Source of the DNA: Pleurocapsa minor HA4230-MV1
Lineage (GTDB): Bacteria; Cyanobacteriota; Cyanobacteriia; Cyanobacteriales; Xenococcaceae
Assembly (NCBI GenBank): GCA_019359095.1
Contig: JAHHHZ010000023.1
Span: 1-64,000 of the forward strand
Length of the DNA stretch: 64,000 nt
Direction of reading: 5' to 3'
Shown: piece by piece, positions 16,594 to 25,678 of the stretch
Layout: every line of letters begins with the position of its first letter
Numbering within the stretch: the stretch's first letter is position 1
Notes under the pieces: model-generated
What the model was told of the DNA's origin: nothing
Databases searched by the model: none
The model's input: the letters and a program-made list of their open reading frames with translations, nothing else
Translations under genes and position numbers: made by a program

Positions 16594-18336
16594 TCAATTC
16601 TTGGAAGTGGATGGAGGCGAACTATTGTCTTTAGTCCCTTTCCCATTATATTGTTGAGTAATTAATCCTTTTAACAGGGTAAGTAAATGTCCTTCTAATT
16701 GAGGTGGCAGCTTAATTGGTGTATCCCCCAGCTTGAGGTTAATATCTCGTTGCGGAAAGGGAATATCAATTTTTTGTGCTTGGAAAATTTCTTCAATCCG
16801 AAAACATAAATCACTCATTAATGGTGCTTGACGACTAGGATCGGCTGTCCAAACAAGCAGCTCAAAATCAAGAGAACTATCGCCAAAACCTATAAAAAAT
16901 ACTTGCGGAGCTGGATTGTGTAACACTTCTAGATGTTCTGAGGCAGCCTGCAATAGAGCCGATTTAACTTTTTGGACATCAGAACCATAGGCTACCCCAA
17001 TCGGTAAATGGAGGCGAACAACGCTGTGACGATGATTCCAGTTGATTACTTCATCACTTAGCAAACGAGAATTGGGAACGATAATTGAAATACGGTCTAG
17101 GGTTTTCAAGATAATACTCCGAGTTCTAACTTCTTCGACAATTCCCAAATGTTCTCCTACCTGAATAAAATCCCCTACCTGGATCGATCGCTCGAATAAT
17201 AAGACAATACCGCTAGCAAAATTACGGGCGATATCTTGAAACCCAAAACCGATACCCACACCCAGCGCACTACCAATTAAGGCTAGGGAACTAAGATCGA
17301 TTCCGTTTGCCTGAAGTAAGACGATGGTGCTGAGAGAAATCAAACCATATTTGGTAATAATGGCGATAATTTCCTGTGAACCTCTGGTCATTCTGGTTGC
17401 ATCTAGCACATTAGTGCGCAACAAATTAGCCATATAGGTGCTAAAAAAAATTGAAGCCATAATTAAGCCAATTAAGATTAGCAAGCGAATAATCGAAAAG
17501 TCTTTGCCTCCCAGGTTGAAGATGGATATCGCTAAAGAACTAGTAATTAAGTTGAAGAGAAAATATAGCCAGTGCCGAGTAGCAGGAAACAGACGGAAAA
17601 TAAACAGAATCAGCGTAGTCCAAAGTAAAAATTGGGCTAAACCCAATTTAAGGCGAAATAAAGTAGTTAGGTTAGATGGTTGAGAACTGTTGTTACTGGG
17701 TAATCCTGGAATGATTCTTTGAATCGCCCTTCTTACGGGGTAACTTTGTAGCTGAGTTAAAAGTCCGCTAACAACTAGACCAAATAAAATTAGTCCTACG
17801 GTAATTAGGCCCTGGCGTTGAAGATAAGCTGGAGTTCTTTCTTTTCTGGCGATCGCCATTGCCTCCTCTATTTCTATTTTAAAATCTTCAGCAGTTTCCC
17901 GATTGGACTTCCTGCCGACTGTATCTTCTTGAGTTACGGTAAATAGATAGCGTCGATCTTCAGCAGAATCATCGGTTAAATTTGAGGGCGATTTAGTATA
18001 AACCAAATATAATACAGGCAGCCCTCCTTGCTGTTCAATGGTTACTTTGGGAACAACATCATCTCGAATTGCTTTGAGTAGTTCATCTCGAATCAGTGCA
18101 ACTCTCTCTCCTGCTGGGGTATTCCCAATTTTACCGACCGAAATAATCTCTCTACCATCGATGACAACAGGAGCTTTAAGCACAGTCGGATTACTTTGAA
18201 TTGGCAGATCTTCGATCGCCCTAGGGCCATAGCTAGTTTGGCTTAGTCCAGGCAAATTGGTAATTAGAATAAACCCAGCAGTAGCCATAGCTAAGAAAAT
18301 TGGTAAGAGTTTTTTAAGTTGCATTGATACTCTCAT
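16594..18336 (-). CDS. MscS-family mechanosensitive ion channel
   Basis: The 580-residue protein has an N-terminal hydrophobic segment, an extracytoplasmic domain (about 35-165), five membrane helices and the MscS core. The pore-lining helix and beta domain are visible in IGSALGVGIGFGFQDIARNF and GIVLLFERSIQVGDFIQVGE, followed by VRTRSIILKTLDRISIIVPN. It gates in response to membrane tension and releases solutes during hypo-osmotic shock. The N-terminal domain is larger than in E. coli MscS, as in MscK-like relatives. The gene is convergent with tatA, with only 7 bp between them and no obvious terminator. Confidence 0.92.
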   Translation of the reverse strand: MRVSMQLKKLLPIFLAMATAGFILITNLPGLSQTSYGPRAIEDLPIQSNPTVLKAPVVIDGREIISVGKIGNTPAGERVALIRDELLKAIRDDVVPKVTIEQQGGLPVLYLVYTKSPSNLTDDSAEDRRYLFTVTQEDTVGRKSNRETAEDFKIEIEEAMAIARKERTPAYLQRQGLITVGLILFGLVVSGLLTQLQSYPVRRAIQRIIPGLPSNNSSQPSNLTTLFRLKLGLAQFLLWTTLILFIFRLFPATRHWLYFLFNLITSSLAISIFNLGGKDFSIIRLLILIGLIMASIFFSTYMANLLRTNVLDATRMTRGSQEIIAIITKYGLISLSTIVLLQANGIDLSSLALIGSALGVGIGFGFQDIARNFASGIVLLFERSIQVGDFIQVGEHLGIVEEVRTRSIILKTLDRISIIVPNSRLLSDEVINWNHRHSVVRLHLPIGVAYGSDVQKVKSALLQAASEHLEVLHNPAPQVFFIGFGDSSLDFELLVWTADPSRQAPLMSDLCFRIEEIFQAQKIDIPFPQRDINLKLGDTPIKLPPQLEGHLLTLLKGLITQQYNGKGTKDNSSPPSTSKN

Positions 18337-18358
18337 TGATTCGCGAAGGTAGACTGTA

Positions 18359-18407
18359 GGAAATAGGAAATAGGAAATAGGAAATAGGAAATAGGAAATA
18401 GGAAGTA
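18359..18407. repeat. GGAAATA heptamer array
   Basis: Six perfect GGAAATA units (18359-18400) and one GGAAGTA lie just upstream of the mscS-like gene. The same unit recurs at the 3' end of hisC. Confidence 0.93.
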
Positions 18408-18491
18408 GTATTTCAAAAATATCCTAACGTTGTTACGTAGGGCTATAGAAGGTAGTAAGTAGTAGGTAAAAAACTTATTACTCAATCAAGA

Positions 18492-19421
18492 TTATTCAAG
18501 AGCAGTTTGCTCTGTACTTTTGTAATGAACTATAGTTCCTGCCCACTGTAGCTTTTCTCTCAGGGTCTCATAAAAAGAGTAACTTTCGCGCAAGATAATA
18601 AAGTGAGCCTGAGCGTTAGTCATCTTAATTACCACCCGTTGACCAGGCCAAATTGTTGCACCCAAGGCTCCATCAGTCCAAAGTTTAGTATTAACTTCGT
18701 AGTCTCCCAGAGGCAAGACGCTAACAACCGTGCCAGGAGGCAGAACTAAAGGGCGACCAGAGAGACTTAAAGGACAAATTGGGGTAACAGCGATCGCCCA
18801 CATACCAGGGTGTAAGATCGGGCCATTAGCAGACACGGTATAGCCAGTAGAACCCGTCGGGGTAGAAACTAATAAGCCATCACCACTATATTGATCGACA
18901 ACCTGTCCATCTGCCTCCAATTCTAAGACTGAAGTGGGCATGCGATCGATGCTGGCGGGCTTGATACACATTTCATTTAAGCAATAAAATATTTCGCTGA
19001 CTGGCTTTAAGTTATTTCTTTCCCCTTCGTATACTTGGGCTTGCAGCATCATCCGTTTTTGAACTGCATAGCGGTCTGACTGGAGACGATCCCAAGTTGC
19101 TTCTGTATCCTGAAACAATTCAAAGGGTTCGGTCAAAAATCCTAAATGTCCGCCAACATTTACCGCGAGGATAGGTATTCCTTCAGGGGCTAACTGTCTA
19201 GCAGCAGCTAAGATCGTACCATCTCCCCCCAGGACAAGTGCTAAATCGATGTTAGCGGTTGAAGAAGCCAAGAATACTGGGTAAGGATTATCTTTAATGC
19301 CACTGGGCCCAATCATGACCTGACATTGACGAGCCTCTAATTCCCTGGCGCATCTTTCTGCCCACTGCTTACTAATTTTATGTCCTGCTTTATAAGCAAT
19401 GATTACATGCTTTAAATCCAC
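18492..19421 (-). CDS. nadK: NAD(+) kinase
   Basis: The 309-residue protein has the ATP/NAD-kinase signature LVLGGDGTILAAAR (GGDG at 65-68), NVGGHLGFLTE, the substrate loop DGLLVSTPTGSTGYTVSANG and the C-terminal DGALGATIWPG region. It phosphorylates NAD to NADP in the cytosol. Cyanobacteria commonly carry two NadK paralogues, and I cannot tell from the sequence which one this is. Confidence 0.95.
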   Translation of the reverse strand: MDLKHVIIAYKAGHKISKQWAERCARELEARQCQVMIGPSGIKDNPYPVFLASSTANIDLALVLGGDGTILAAARQLAPEGIPILAVNVGGHLGFLTEPFELFQDTEATWDRLQSDRYAVQKRMMLQAQVYEGERNNLKPVSEIFYCLNEMCIKPASIDRMPTSVLELEADGQVVDQYSGDGLLVSTPTGSTGYTVSANGPILHPGMWAIAVTPICPLSLSGRPLVLPPGTVVSVLPLGDYEVNTKLWTDGALGATIWPGQRVVIKMTNAQAHFIILRESYSFYETLREKLQWAGTIVHYKSTEQTALE

Positions 19422-19616
19422 TATATTTACCAGACAGATAGAACAATCATTCTTCTCATCCTATTACTTTACTGATTAGTAATTACTGATTACTGATCAA
19501 CTGGTGGGCATTATCTTAAGTAATCGGTCTTTATTCTGATTCTTTGCGATGCCCACCCTACATTGTTCATTGAAAAGTCCCTCTTGCTAAATTTGAAAAA
19601 CTTACTATCATAGATA

Positions 19617-19806
19617 GAAGTACTACTACCGCGTTGGTGACTACCTAACAAGTTTATTGATCTATGCTTGATTTATGAGGGAGTAGCATAAGTTTTTGTG
19701 GAAGTATACCGAGCTTTGACTCGGAAATGGAAACAGAGGCAGCCAATTCCCACCCTGGAACGCCAGGTCATAAACTAAGGTAAAACGGCGCGGCGGTATG
19801 CTACCT
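19617..19806 (+). ncRNA. ssrS: probable 6S RNA (cyanobacterial SsaA/SsrS)
   Basis: The spacer between nadK and the M16 peptidase contains a conserved-looking, non-coding stretch. Near its 5' end is ACCGCGTTGGTGA, resembling the CCGCGGTTGGTGAG segment of E. coli 6S RNA, and near its 3' end is ACGGCGCGGCGGTATGC, resembling the CTGCGGCGGCATC closing strand. Internal hairpins CCGAG-CTTTGA-CTCGG (19709-19724) and CCTGG-AACG-CCAGG (19754-19767) are clear. A promoter-like TTGCTA-16 bp-TATCAT ends at 19611. 6S RNA mimics an open promoter and sequesters RNA polymerase. The call rests on my recall of the family, without a covariance search. Confidence 0.72.
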
Positions 19807-19938
19807 TTTAACTATCGCCAGAATATAAATAAAAGCTTAAATTGCCAGACATATTTATATTTCTGTTAAAAATGTAACAAGAAAGACATTCTTCTAGGGG
19901 TTATGATTTAGCTATATTATTGGGAGTATGGCTAAAAA

Positions 19939-21216
19939 GTGCAAAAATTATCTCAATCCTTGGCTCAAGTTCAGTTCAACGCCAATACTTTTCAGTTGAG
20001 TAATGGATTGACAATCATTCATCAGTATTTGCCTGCAACCCCAGTGGTGGTTTCAGATATTTGGGTTAAAGCAGGAGCGATCGCTGAACCAGAAGCTTGG
20101 TCGGGAATGGCCCATTTTTTGGAACATATGATCTTTAAAGGTTCTCCCAACGTGATGGTTGGGGAGTTTGACTGGCTGATTGAGAGTACGGGGGGAATAG
20201 CTAATGCAGCTACCAGCTATGATTATGCCCACTTTTATCTGACTACCGCAGCAACTCATTTTGAGCAGACATTGCCCTGTTTAACAGATATATTATTACG
20301 GGCGAATATTCCAGATGATGAGTTTATCCGTGAACGAGAAGTTGTGATTGAAGAAATTCATTCTAGTCATGACGATCCTGATTTTATTGGCTATCAAGCA
20401 CTGTGTCAAAATGCTTATGAGCATCATCCTTACCGACGTTCTATTCTAGGGGAAAAAGAATTATTACTGGAGCATACTCCAAACCAGATGCGCTGTTTTC
20501 ATCGCACCTATTATCAACCAGAAAACATGACCATCGTTATTGTGGGGGGAATTGAGCAGGAACGAGCTTTAGCTTTGGTGAATGAGAACTTTAGCCAGTT
20601 TAGCGTGCGTTCTGAATGTCCTCCCAGCAGGATTGCCGTAGAACCTCCTGTAGTTAGTATTCGTCGTCAAGAGTTATATCTACCCAGGATCGAACAGTCA
20701 CGGTTATTGATGGCTTGGATTTGCCCTGGTTCAGAGTCTTTATCAGAAGCGATCGCCCTGGATTTAATTGCGCTGATTTTGACAGGAGGACGTAGTTCAG
20801 GCTTGGTTAGGGAATTACGGGAAGAAAGACAGGTAGTGATGGATATTGACTGTAGTTTATCTCTGCAAAGAGATTCTAGTCTATTTTCTATCGGTGCGTT
20901 GCTAGAAACGGAACATCTGGCGATGGTAGAACAGATGATTTGCGATCGCCTAAGTCAATTACACCATCATTTGATTCCCGCAGCCGAAATTGCCAGCGCC
21001 AAGCGTCAGTTAATTAATGACTATATCTTTTCTACCGAAACCCCTAGTCAACTAGCCAGCATCTACGGCTTTTATAATATTGTGGCAACCGCAGCGCACT
21101 CTGCACTATATCCCCAGATGATCGCGCAGCTACAGCCAGAACAATTACAGGCGATCGCTCAACGCTATCTATCTCCTGAACATTATGCTGTTACAGTTTT
21201 AAAACCAGGCAATTAG
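19939..21216 (+). CDS. M16-family zinc metallopeptidase (pitrilysin/processing-peptidase type)
   Basis: The 425-residue protein has the inverted zinc motif H59-F-L-E-H63, the third ligand region REREVVIEEI around 133-142 and the C-terminal inactive-like repeat with the R/Y pair (GGRSSGLVRELREER). It is a one-half (about 45 kDa) M16B unit that would act as a dimer or with a second paralogue. The start is GTG at 19939, since no in-frame ATG lies near the conserved first strand. It likely degrades or processes peptides, and lack of a signal peptide suggests a cytosolic location. Confidence 0.9.
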   Translation: MQKLSQSLAQVQFNANTFQLSNGLTIIHQYLPATPVVVSDIWVKAGAIAEPEAWSGMAHFLEHMIFKGSPNVMVGEFDWLIESTGGIANAATSYDYAHFYLTTAATHFEQTLPCLTDILLRANIPDDEFIREREVVIEEIHSSHDDPDFIGYQALCQNAYEHHPYRRSILGEKELLLEHTPNQMRCFHRTYYQPENMTIVIVGGIEQERALALVNENFSQFSVRSECPPSRIAVEPPVVSIRRQELYLPRIEQSRLLMAWICPGSESLSEAIALDLIALILTGGRSSGLVRELREERQVVMDIDCSLSLQRDSSLFSIGALLETEHLAMVEQMICDRLSQLHHHLIPAAEIASAKRQLINDYIFSTETPSQLASIYGFYNIVATAAHSALYPQMIAQLQPEQLQAIAQRYLSPEHYAVTVLKPGN

Positions 21217-21263
21217 TAACTGACGTTACGTAGTATAAACCTTTAGGGTCGCGTCGCAAATAA

Positions 21264-21926
21264 TCAGTAATTAGCCTTTCTGGCTTTGAATTCTAGTAAA
21301 TTTACTTGATTTTGCAAATCTTTATTTTCAGTTTTTAAGATTGCCAATTTCTTTTGCGCTCTATGAAAATGACCTTTATAAGCACCTAAACTTCTATTAC
21401 TAGCTCCCAATTTTTCCCGTCGCTTCACTTCTTGTTGATACTGACGTTGAAGCTTATTATACGCCGTTTGTAGATCTTTCAAGCCACCTTTACATTGAGA
21501 CTTAAGCTGTTTTAATTCGCGATCGCGTGTTGCCACCATTTTGTTTAAGCATTCAATTTTAACTAGCATTTGCCGATCAAAATTATTAGTTTTAACTTGC
21601 TTAATTAATCCTTGATAGCTATCATGAATCCAATCATGTTGCGCCTTAAAAGCTCGTCTAGTTGCTTCGTATTTAATTGTATTTAAAACTGCTTCTTTAT
21701 AAATTCCTTTGTGTTTACCTTTAATATCAATTAGTAGCCTGTCATAGTTGGTTGCGTTGTGGCGCAAACTATCACAGTTAGCTTCAATATATTTAACGCG
21801 ATCGCCTGTAGTAGAATTAATAATATAGGCTTCTGCACCAACTCCTTGGGGTGGATGACAGACAATCCGATCTTTCCAACTTTGAATTACTTCCTCTAAC
21901 GAAAATTGTTGGGTATTAATACTCAT
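21264..21926 (-). CDS. uncharacterised coiled-coil protein (paralogue A)
   Basis: I do not recognise a named family in these 220 residues. The N-terminal about 105 residues form a compact domain with PQGVGAEAYIINSTTGDRV, CDSLRHNATNY, KEAVLNTIKYEATRR and QHDWIHDSYQGLI. These match, at roughly half of the positions by eye, the N-terminal domain of the gene at 22140-22997. The remainder is a basic, heptad-like coiled coil. No signal peptide or membrane segment is seen. It forms a leftward cluster with two unknown genes, separated from the next by a 213-bp spacer. Confidence 0.7.
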   Translation of the reverse strand: MSINTQQFSLEEVIQSWKDRIVCHPPQGVGAEAYIINSTTGDRVKYIEANCDSLRHNATNYDRLLIDIKGKHKGIYKEAVLNTIKYEATRRAFKAQHDWIHDSYQGLIKQVKTNNFDRQMLVKIECLNKMVATRDRELKQLKSQCKGGLKDLQTAYNKLQRQYQQEVKRREKLGASNRSLGAYKGHFHRAQKKLAILKTENKDLQNQVNLLEFKARKANY

Positions 21927-22139
21927 TTGTCTTTAAATTACTTAATAATTGGTAGTAATAAACCGAGACTAAATAAAAAAATCAATATCAGTTAGTTAGA
22001 CCATAGCAACAACAACCATTGATTATATTTAGTTAAATTATGCGCTATTAAAGTCACGTCAGTTTTAACAAGCAAACTAGAAAACCGCCACTGTAAATAC
22101 AGTAAATAAATACAGCAAATCAAAGAAACATTTTGCTTC

Positions 22140-22997
22140 TCAACTACATTTAATTCTCAGCAGCTTAATTTTGTCTTGAAGTTCAATGTTCTGTTGTGCG
22201 AGTAATTGGCGATCGCTTTGTAATAAATTAATTTTATTTTGAGCTTTGATAAAAATATTTTTACAAGCCTGTAAGCTTTTATTTTGACTATCAACCTGTT
22301 GTTTATTAGTGCAACTCTTAACAAACTGAGTAATTAATCCTTTATATTTAAGTTTTAGTTCCTGTAAACCTTGATTCAATTCTGATTTCAGGGTTTTAAT
22401 TTCGCGATCGCATTGTTGTAGCTGTTGATTTAATTGCGCGATCTGGCGATTTTTTTGCTCAATCTCTGCTTCTTTTTGCTTTAATAGAATATTTGTAGAA
22501 ATTGCTGCTAACTGTCCTTGGCACTCGGTTTTAATTGCGGCTATTGCTTGGTTTTGTTCAATAATAATCTGTTTGAGAGCGTCAATTTCTGATGACTGTT
22601 GTTCCACAGTTAAGTTTTTATGTTCAATTAATGCTTGATAACTAGATTGAATCCATTGGTGTTGTTTGCGCACTACTCTTCTGGTTGCTTCGTATTTAAC
22701 ACTATTCAAAATTGCTTCTTTCAAATAGCCATAATACTGCTCTTTAATTTTATTTAAAATTGAATGATAGTTAGTTCCCAAGTGGCGTAATTCATCACAG
22801 CTGGCACGAATATAATTAACTAGCCTACCATCTCTAGAATCGACCAAGTAAGCACTATATCCTTCACCTTGTGGAGAGAAACAGATAATCTGATCTTGCC
22901 AAGTTTGAACAATTATTTGTAGGCTATTTTGTTTTTCTATAGTGGAATCGATCATAGTAGCTAATAATAAATTGGAATCTTCAATTGGCTTATTCAA
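22140..22997 (-). CDS. uncharacterised coiled-coil protein (paralogue B)
   Basis: The 285-residue protein has the same N-terminal domain as its neighbour at 21264-21926 (PQGEGYSAYLVDSRDGRLV; CDELRHLGTNY; KEAILNSVKYEATRR; QHQWIQSSYQALI). A longer Gln/Glu/Lys-rich coiled coil follows from about residue 120. Its first codons overlap the end of the upstream gene (22990-23643) by 8 bp, so the two are translationally coupled. No known domain is recognised. Confidence 0.7.
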   Translation of the reverse strand: MNKPIEDSNLLLATMIDSTIEKQNSLQIIVQTWQDQIICFSPQGEGYSAYLVDSRDGRLVNYIRASCDELRHLGTNYHSILNKIKEQYYGYLKEAILNSVKYEATRRVVRKQHQWIQSSYQALIEHKNLTVEQQSSEIDALKQIIIEQNQAIAAIKTECQGQLAAISTNILLKQKEAEIEQKNRQIAQLNQQLQQCDREIKTLKSELNQGLQELKLKYKGLITQFVKSCTNKQQVDSQNKSLQACKNIFIKAQNKINLLQSDRQLLAQQNIELQDKIKLLRIKCS

Positions 22998-23643
22998 TGG
23001 GGCTATATTTAAGCAGTTGGCTTAATTCATGTTGAGCTAAAAACTGTTCTAACCAAGCTCGTTTCAGAAGATCTAAAGTAGTAGCCTGAGTTGCCAAAGT
23101 GTACTCCCACTGCGCTCCTTTCCACCAGCTAATATAGCTTGATAAATCGTCATAAGCTTCTTCTACGGCTGTACTACCTGTAAGCTGATGATAATTTTGC
23201 TGGTGAATTGCCAAAATCAAAGCTTCAACTTCCTGTTTAAACTTGGCAAATTCTTGAGAATCTTTAGTCAAATTGTCGATCGCGCAAGCACATTGCGACC
23301 AAGAGATTTTGGTGCGAAAGTCGTACTGATCGTGTTTAAAGATCGGAAAAGCCAATTTCAATTCCCTCAGACTGTCAACCTGTCCCAAATCATAGGTTTT
23401 AGCTTTAATAATGCGTAGCGGAAAGCGATCGGGATGAGCCTGAATCTCTAAACTAGAAATAAGCTCTAAATAGTCATAATTCTTAATTGCAGCCAGTCTT
23501 TCCAAGTCACTTTGAGACAATCCTAACTGCAAGCAGCGTTGATACTCCGTCTCCAAAACCGACAAAGCAGAATTTAATTTAACCGTAACTAACCCTGCGA
23601 CCTGATATTGCTTTAATCTTCGTTGCAGGTCTGTATATTTCAT
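22990..23643 (-). CDS. uncharacterised helical protein, first gene of the coiled-coil cluster
   Basis: The 217-residue soluble protein is mostly helical, with the conserved-looking segments LGLSQSDLERLAAIKNYDYL (about 40-60), KTYDLGQVDSLRELKLAFPI and YISWWKGAQWEYTLATQ. No signal peptide, membrane helix or recognised catalytic motif is visible. It heads a cluster with two paralogous coiled-coil proteins and overlaps the second gene by 8 bp, which implies joint expression and perhaps a complex. Confidence 0.68.
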   Translation of the reverse strand: MKYTDLQRRLKQYQVAGLVTVKLNSALSVLETEYQRCLQLGLSQSDLERLAAIKNYDYLELISSLEIQAHPDRFPLRIIKAKTYDLGQVDSLRELKLAFPIFKHDQYDFRTKISWSQCACAIDNLTKDSQEFAKFKQEVEALILAIHQQNYHQLTGSTAVEEAYDDLSSYISWWKGAQWEYTLATQATTLDLLKRAWLEQFLAQHELSQLLKYSPIE

Positions 23644-23837
23644 CTCTTAATCAGTGATTTAAAAATTAAAATTAACCAACTTAACATCAGGTATAACTTC
23701 AAAACTGATGGGTTAGCAACTTAATCTTGGTTTTAAGCTTGAAGCCATAAGCCAAAAAATAATCCGTGAATTTCAGACGATCGGGTAAAATAACAAATAA
23801 TTAATCATAAAAAACCAAATTTTAGAGGAGATCTTCA

Positions 23838-23933
23838 ATGGGTGGCGCGATCGCATTTTTACTAATCATCGGTTTGTATACAGGAATTGCTTCTGGTTTA
23901 TATTTAGGTTTACGTAAGTTCAACATTATTTAA
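23838..23933 (+). CDS. petL: cytochrome b6f complex subunit VI, PetL-like
   Basis: A 31-codon gene encodes MGGAIAFLLIIGLYTGIASG followed by LYLGLRKFNII. It is a single transmembrane helix with the G-L-x-x-G-L-R-x-x-x-x-I ending typical of PetL. A good Shine-Dalgarno (GAGGAG, 23825-23830) precedes the ATG and a terminator follows. PetL stabilises the cytochrome b6f dimer in the thylakoid membrane. Such a short hydrophobic peptide could be another small photosynthetic subunit, but the C-terminal pattern fits PetL best. Confidence 0.72.
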   Translation: MGGAIAFLLIIGLYTGIASGLYLGLRKFNII

Positions 23934-23965
23934 TTCAGCTAGTCTTCTATCGCTAGTATCTAAAG

Positions 23966-23993
23966 AGCATCGTTAAACTTGACGGTGCTTTTT
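23966..23993 (+). terminator. rho-independent terminator after petL
   Basis: The stem AGCATCG / CGGTGCT (23966-23972 and 23983-23989, with G-U pairing) is followed by TTTTT, 33 bp after the petL stop codon. Confidence 0.82.
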
Positions 23994-24156
23994 GTGTGCA
24001 GTCTACTCCAGAATTCAGACATAATAAACAGACTACTAAAGCTAATCCCCAAAAATTTGACTGAAATTTTTTAGCAAAGACGGCACAATAAGAAAGGAAA
24101 TCGAGCGCTAATGCCAGGTCATTAATCGAATTCAATTAAATCAGAGGTAAGTTAGG

Positions 24157-24930
24157 TTGGACGAATCATATCAAGAATACATCAATCGAGTTGCGCGGTT
24201 AACCTTACCGAGCGCCTGTGCCTTGCAGCTTCAAGGTATTCAGCAATCACCTAAATTTGTCGATGGTAAACCTGTCTCATTTCCTGGCTACAGTGTGATT
24301 ACCCCTCCCGCAGGAGAAGATACTGTTAACCAGCAATTCTATCAGCAGTTGGAAACTTTACAGAGACAGTTGTTTGACAATTTGGGGCAAGATTTCTTTA
24401 TTCCTCTACCCACTGCCAGTTTTCATTTCACTCTAGCCGATTTGATTTGGGATGAAAGCTATCGTCAAGTAGTTAAAGCAAACCCTAATTTTGATCGAGA
24501 ATTGCAGCAGCAGGTAGCAGCTAGTATCGATGAGTATCAGGCGGAGTCGGATCATCAATCAATCTCTTGGCAGTTGTGGGGCGTAATCGCCAGACCAAGA
24601 GCTATTATGGCTTGCTTAGTGCCAAAAGATCAAACTAGCTATCAATCAGTTATTAAGCTGCGTCGCGCCTTGTATCAGAATCCAGGAATAGTTGGCTTGG
24701 GTGTTGAGCAACAGTACGATTTAACGGCACATATTACTTTGGGATATTTTGATAGTATCCCCGACAGTTTAAATCGCGATCGCCTTTGTATTGTTATGTC
24801 GCAAATTAATGACCGACTGGTAGAAAGTGAGCTACCAGAGTTTACCCTCCAAAAGGCAGAGTTAAGAAAGTTTGAAGATATGATTCACTATAAACGTGAA
24901 GCAGATTGGGCAGTAGTTAACTTTGATTAA
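24157..24930 (+). CDS. DUF1868-type 2H phosphodiesterase-like protein
   Basis: The 257-residue protein contains two H-x-T motifs, H90-F-T in FHFTLADL and a second in AHITLGYF near residue 206. This is the hallmark of 2H phosphoesterases, which act on 2',3'-cyclic or related phosphodiester bonds. Several strands around them fit the duplicated fold. The N-terminal FVDGKPVSFPGYSVITPP segment is typical of the DUF1868 group. Translation probably starts at a TTG (24157) behind an AGAGGTAAG ribosome-binding sequence. The natural substrate is unknown. cobH follows after 24 bp. Confidence 0.78.
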   Translation: MDESYQEYINRVARLTLPSACALQLQGIQQSPKFVDGKPVSFPGYSVITPPAGEDTVNQQFYQQLETLQRQLFDNLGQDFFIPLPTASFHFTLADLIWDESYRQVVKANPNFDRELQQQVAASIDEYQAESDHQSISWQLWGVIARPRAIMACLVPKDQTSYQSVIKLRRALYQNPGIVGLGVEQQYDLTAHITLGYFDSIPDSLNRDRLCIVMSQINDRLVESELPEFTLQKAELRKFEDMIHYKREADWAVVNFD

Positions 24931-24954
24931 CGTAAGTTCGACCAAGTAAAGAAA

Positions 24955-25587
24955 TTGAGTAAGCTGAATCATCCGATTGTCGAACAAAGCTTCGCGATTA
25001 TTGACCGCGAGGTAGGAGAACATAAACTCAATCTCCAAGAATATGCCCTTGCTCGCCGTGTAATTCATGCTACGGCAGACTTTGAGTATCTCAATCTCTT
25101 ACGCTTTAGTTCGGGAGCGATCGCTGCTGGCATCCAAAATCTACAGCAGGGCATACCGATTGTGACGGATGTAACGATGGTTAAACAGGGCATCACTAGC
25201 TTGGTGAGTAAAACATTTAACAATCCCATTATTAGTGCAGTGGAGCAAGTAGAAATAGCCCAAGCGGGAAAAACCAGAACCGAAACAGGGATGCTGCGGT
25301 GTTGGTCAAAATATCCCCAAGCTATTTATTTAATTGGCAATGCGCCGACAGCACTATTAGCTTTATGCGAACAGTTAACTCATTCTCCAATCAAACCAGC
25401 GCTAGTTATTGGTGTCCCTGTGGGCTTTGTTTCCGTGATTGAATCAAAACAAGCCTTAATTAGGCTAGATGTGCCATACATCACCATAGAGGGCAGAAAA
25501 GGTGGTTCTCCCGCAGCAGCTTCCATACTCAATGCCTTGTTAATTTTGGCAGCAGAAAGGAGCAATGCTCCTAGCTATAAGTTATAA
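24955..25587 (+). CDS. cobH: precorrin-8X methylmutase
   Basis: The 210-residue protein matches CobH/CbiC: the substrate-binding N-terminus HPIVEQSFAIIDREVG, the catalytic His in RVIHATADFEY (H38) and the conserved IVTDVTMVKQGI and GVPVGFVSVIESKQAL segments. It moves the methyl group from C-11 to C-12 of precorrin-8X to give hydrogenobyrinic or cobyrinic acid in corrin synthesis. The start is TTG (24955). The last codons and stop fall in a short AGCTATA/AGTTATA heptamer repeat. No cobalamin riboswitch is visible upstream. Confidence 0.94.
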   Translation: MSKLNHPIVEQSFAIIDREVGEHKLNLQEYALARRVIHATADFEYLNLLRFSSGAIAAGIQNLQQGIPIVTDVTMVKQGITSLVSKTFNNPIISAVEQVEIAQAGKTRTETGMLRCWSKYPQAIYLIGNAPTALLALCEQLTHSPIKPALVIGVPVGFVSVIESKQALIRLDVPYITIEGRKGGSPAAASILNALLILAAERSNAPSYKL

Positions 25588-25597
25588 GCTATAAGTT
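25572..25597. repeat. short AGYTATA heptamer repeat at the cobH 3' end
   Basis: Three units AGCTATA-AGTTATA-AGCTATA followed by AGTTTA span the last codons of cobH and its TAA stop. Confidence 0.8.
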
Positions 25598-25678
25598 TAA
25601 CTAAAACTGAGATTAATCAAGACATATTTCCACACTAAACGCGGTTGTACATAAGTTTTTAATAAAGCATTAGCTGCT

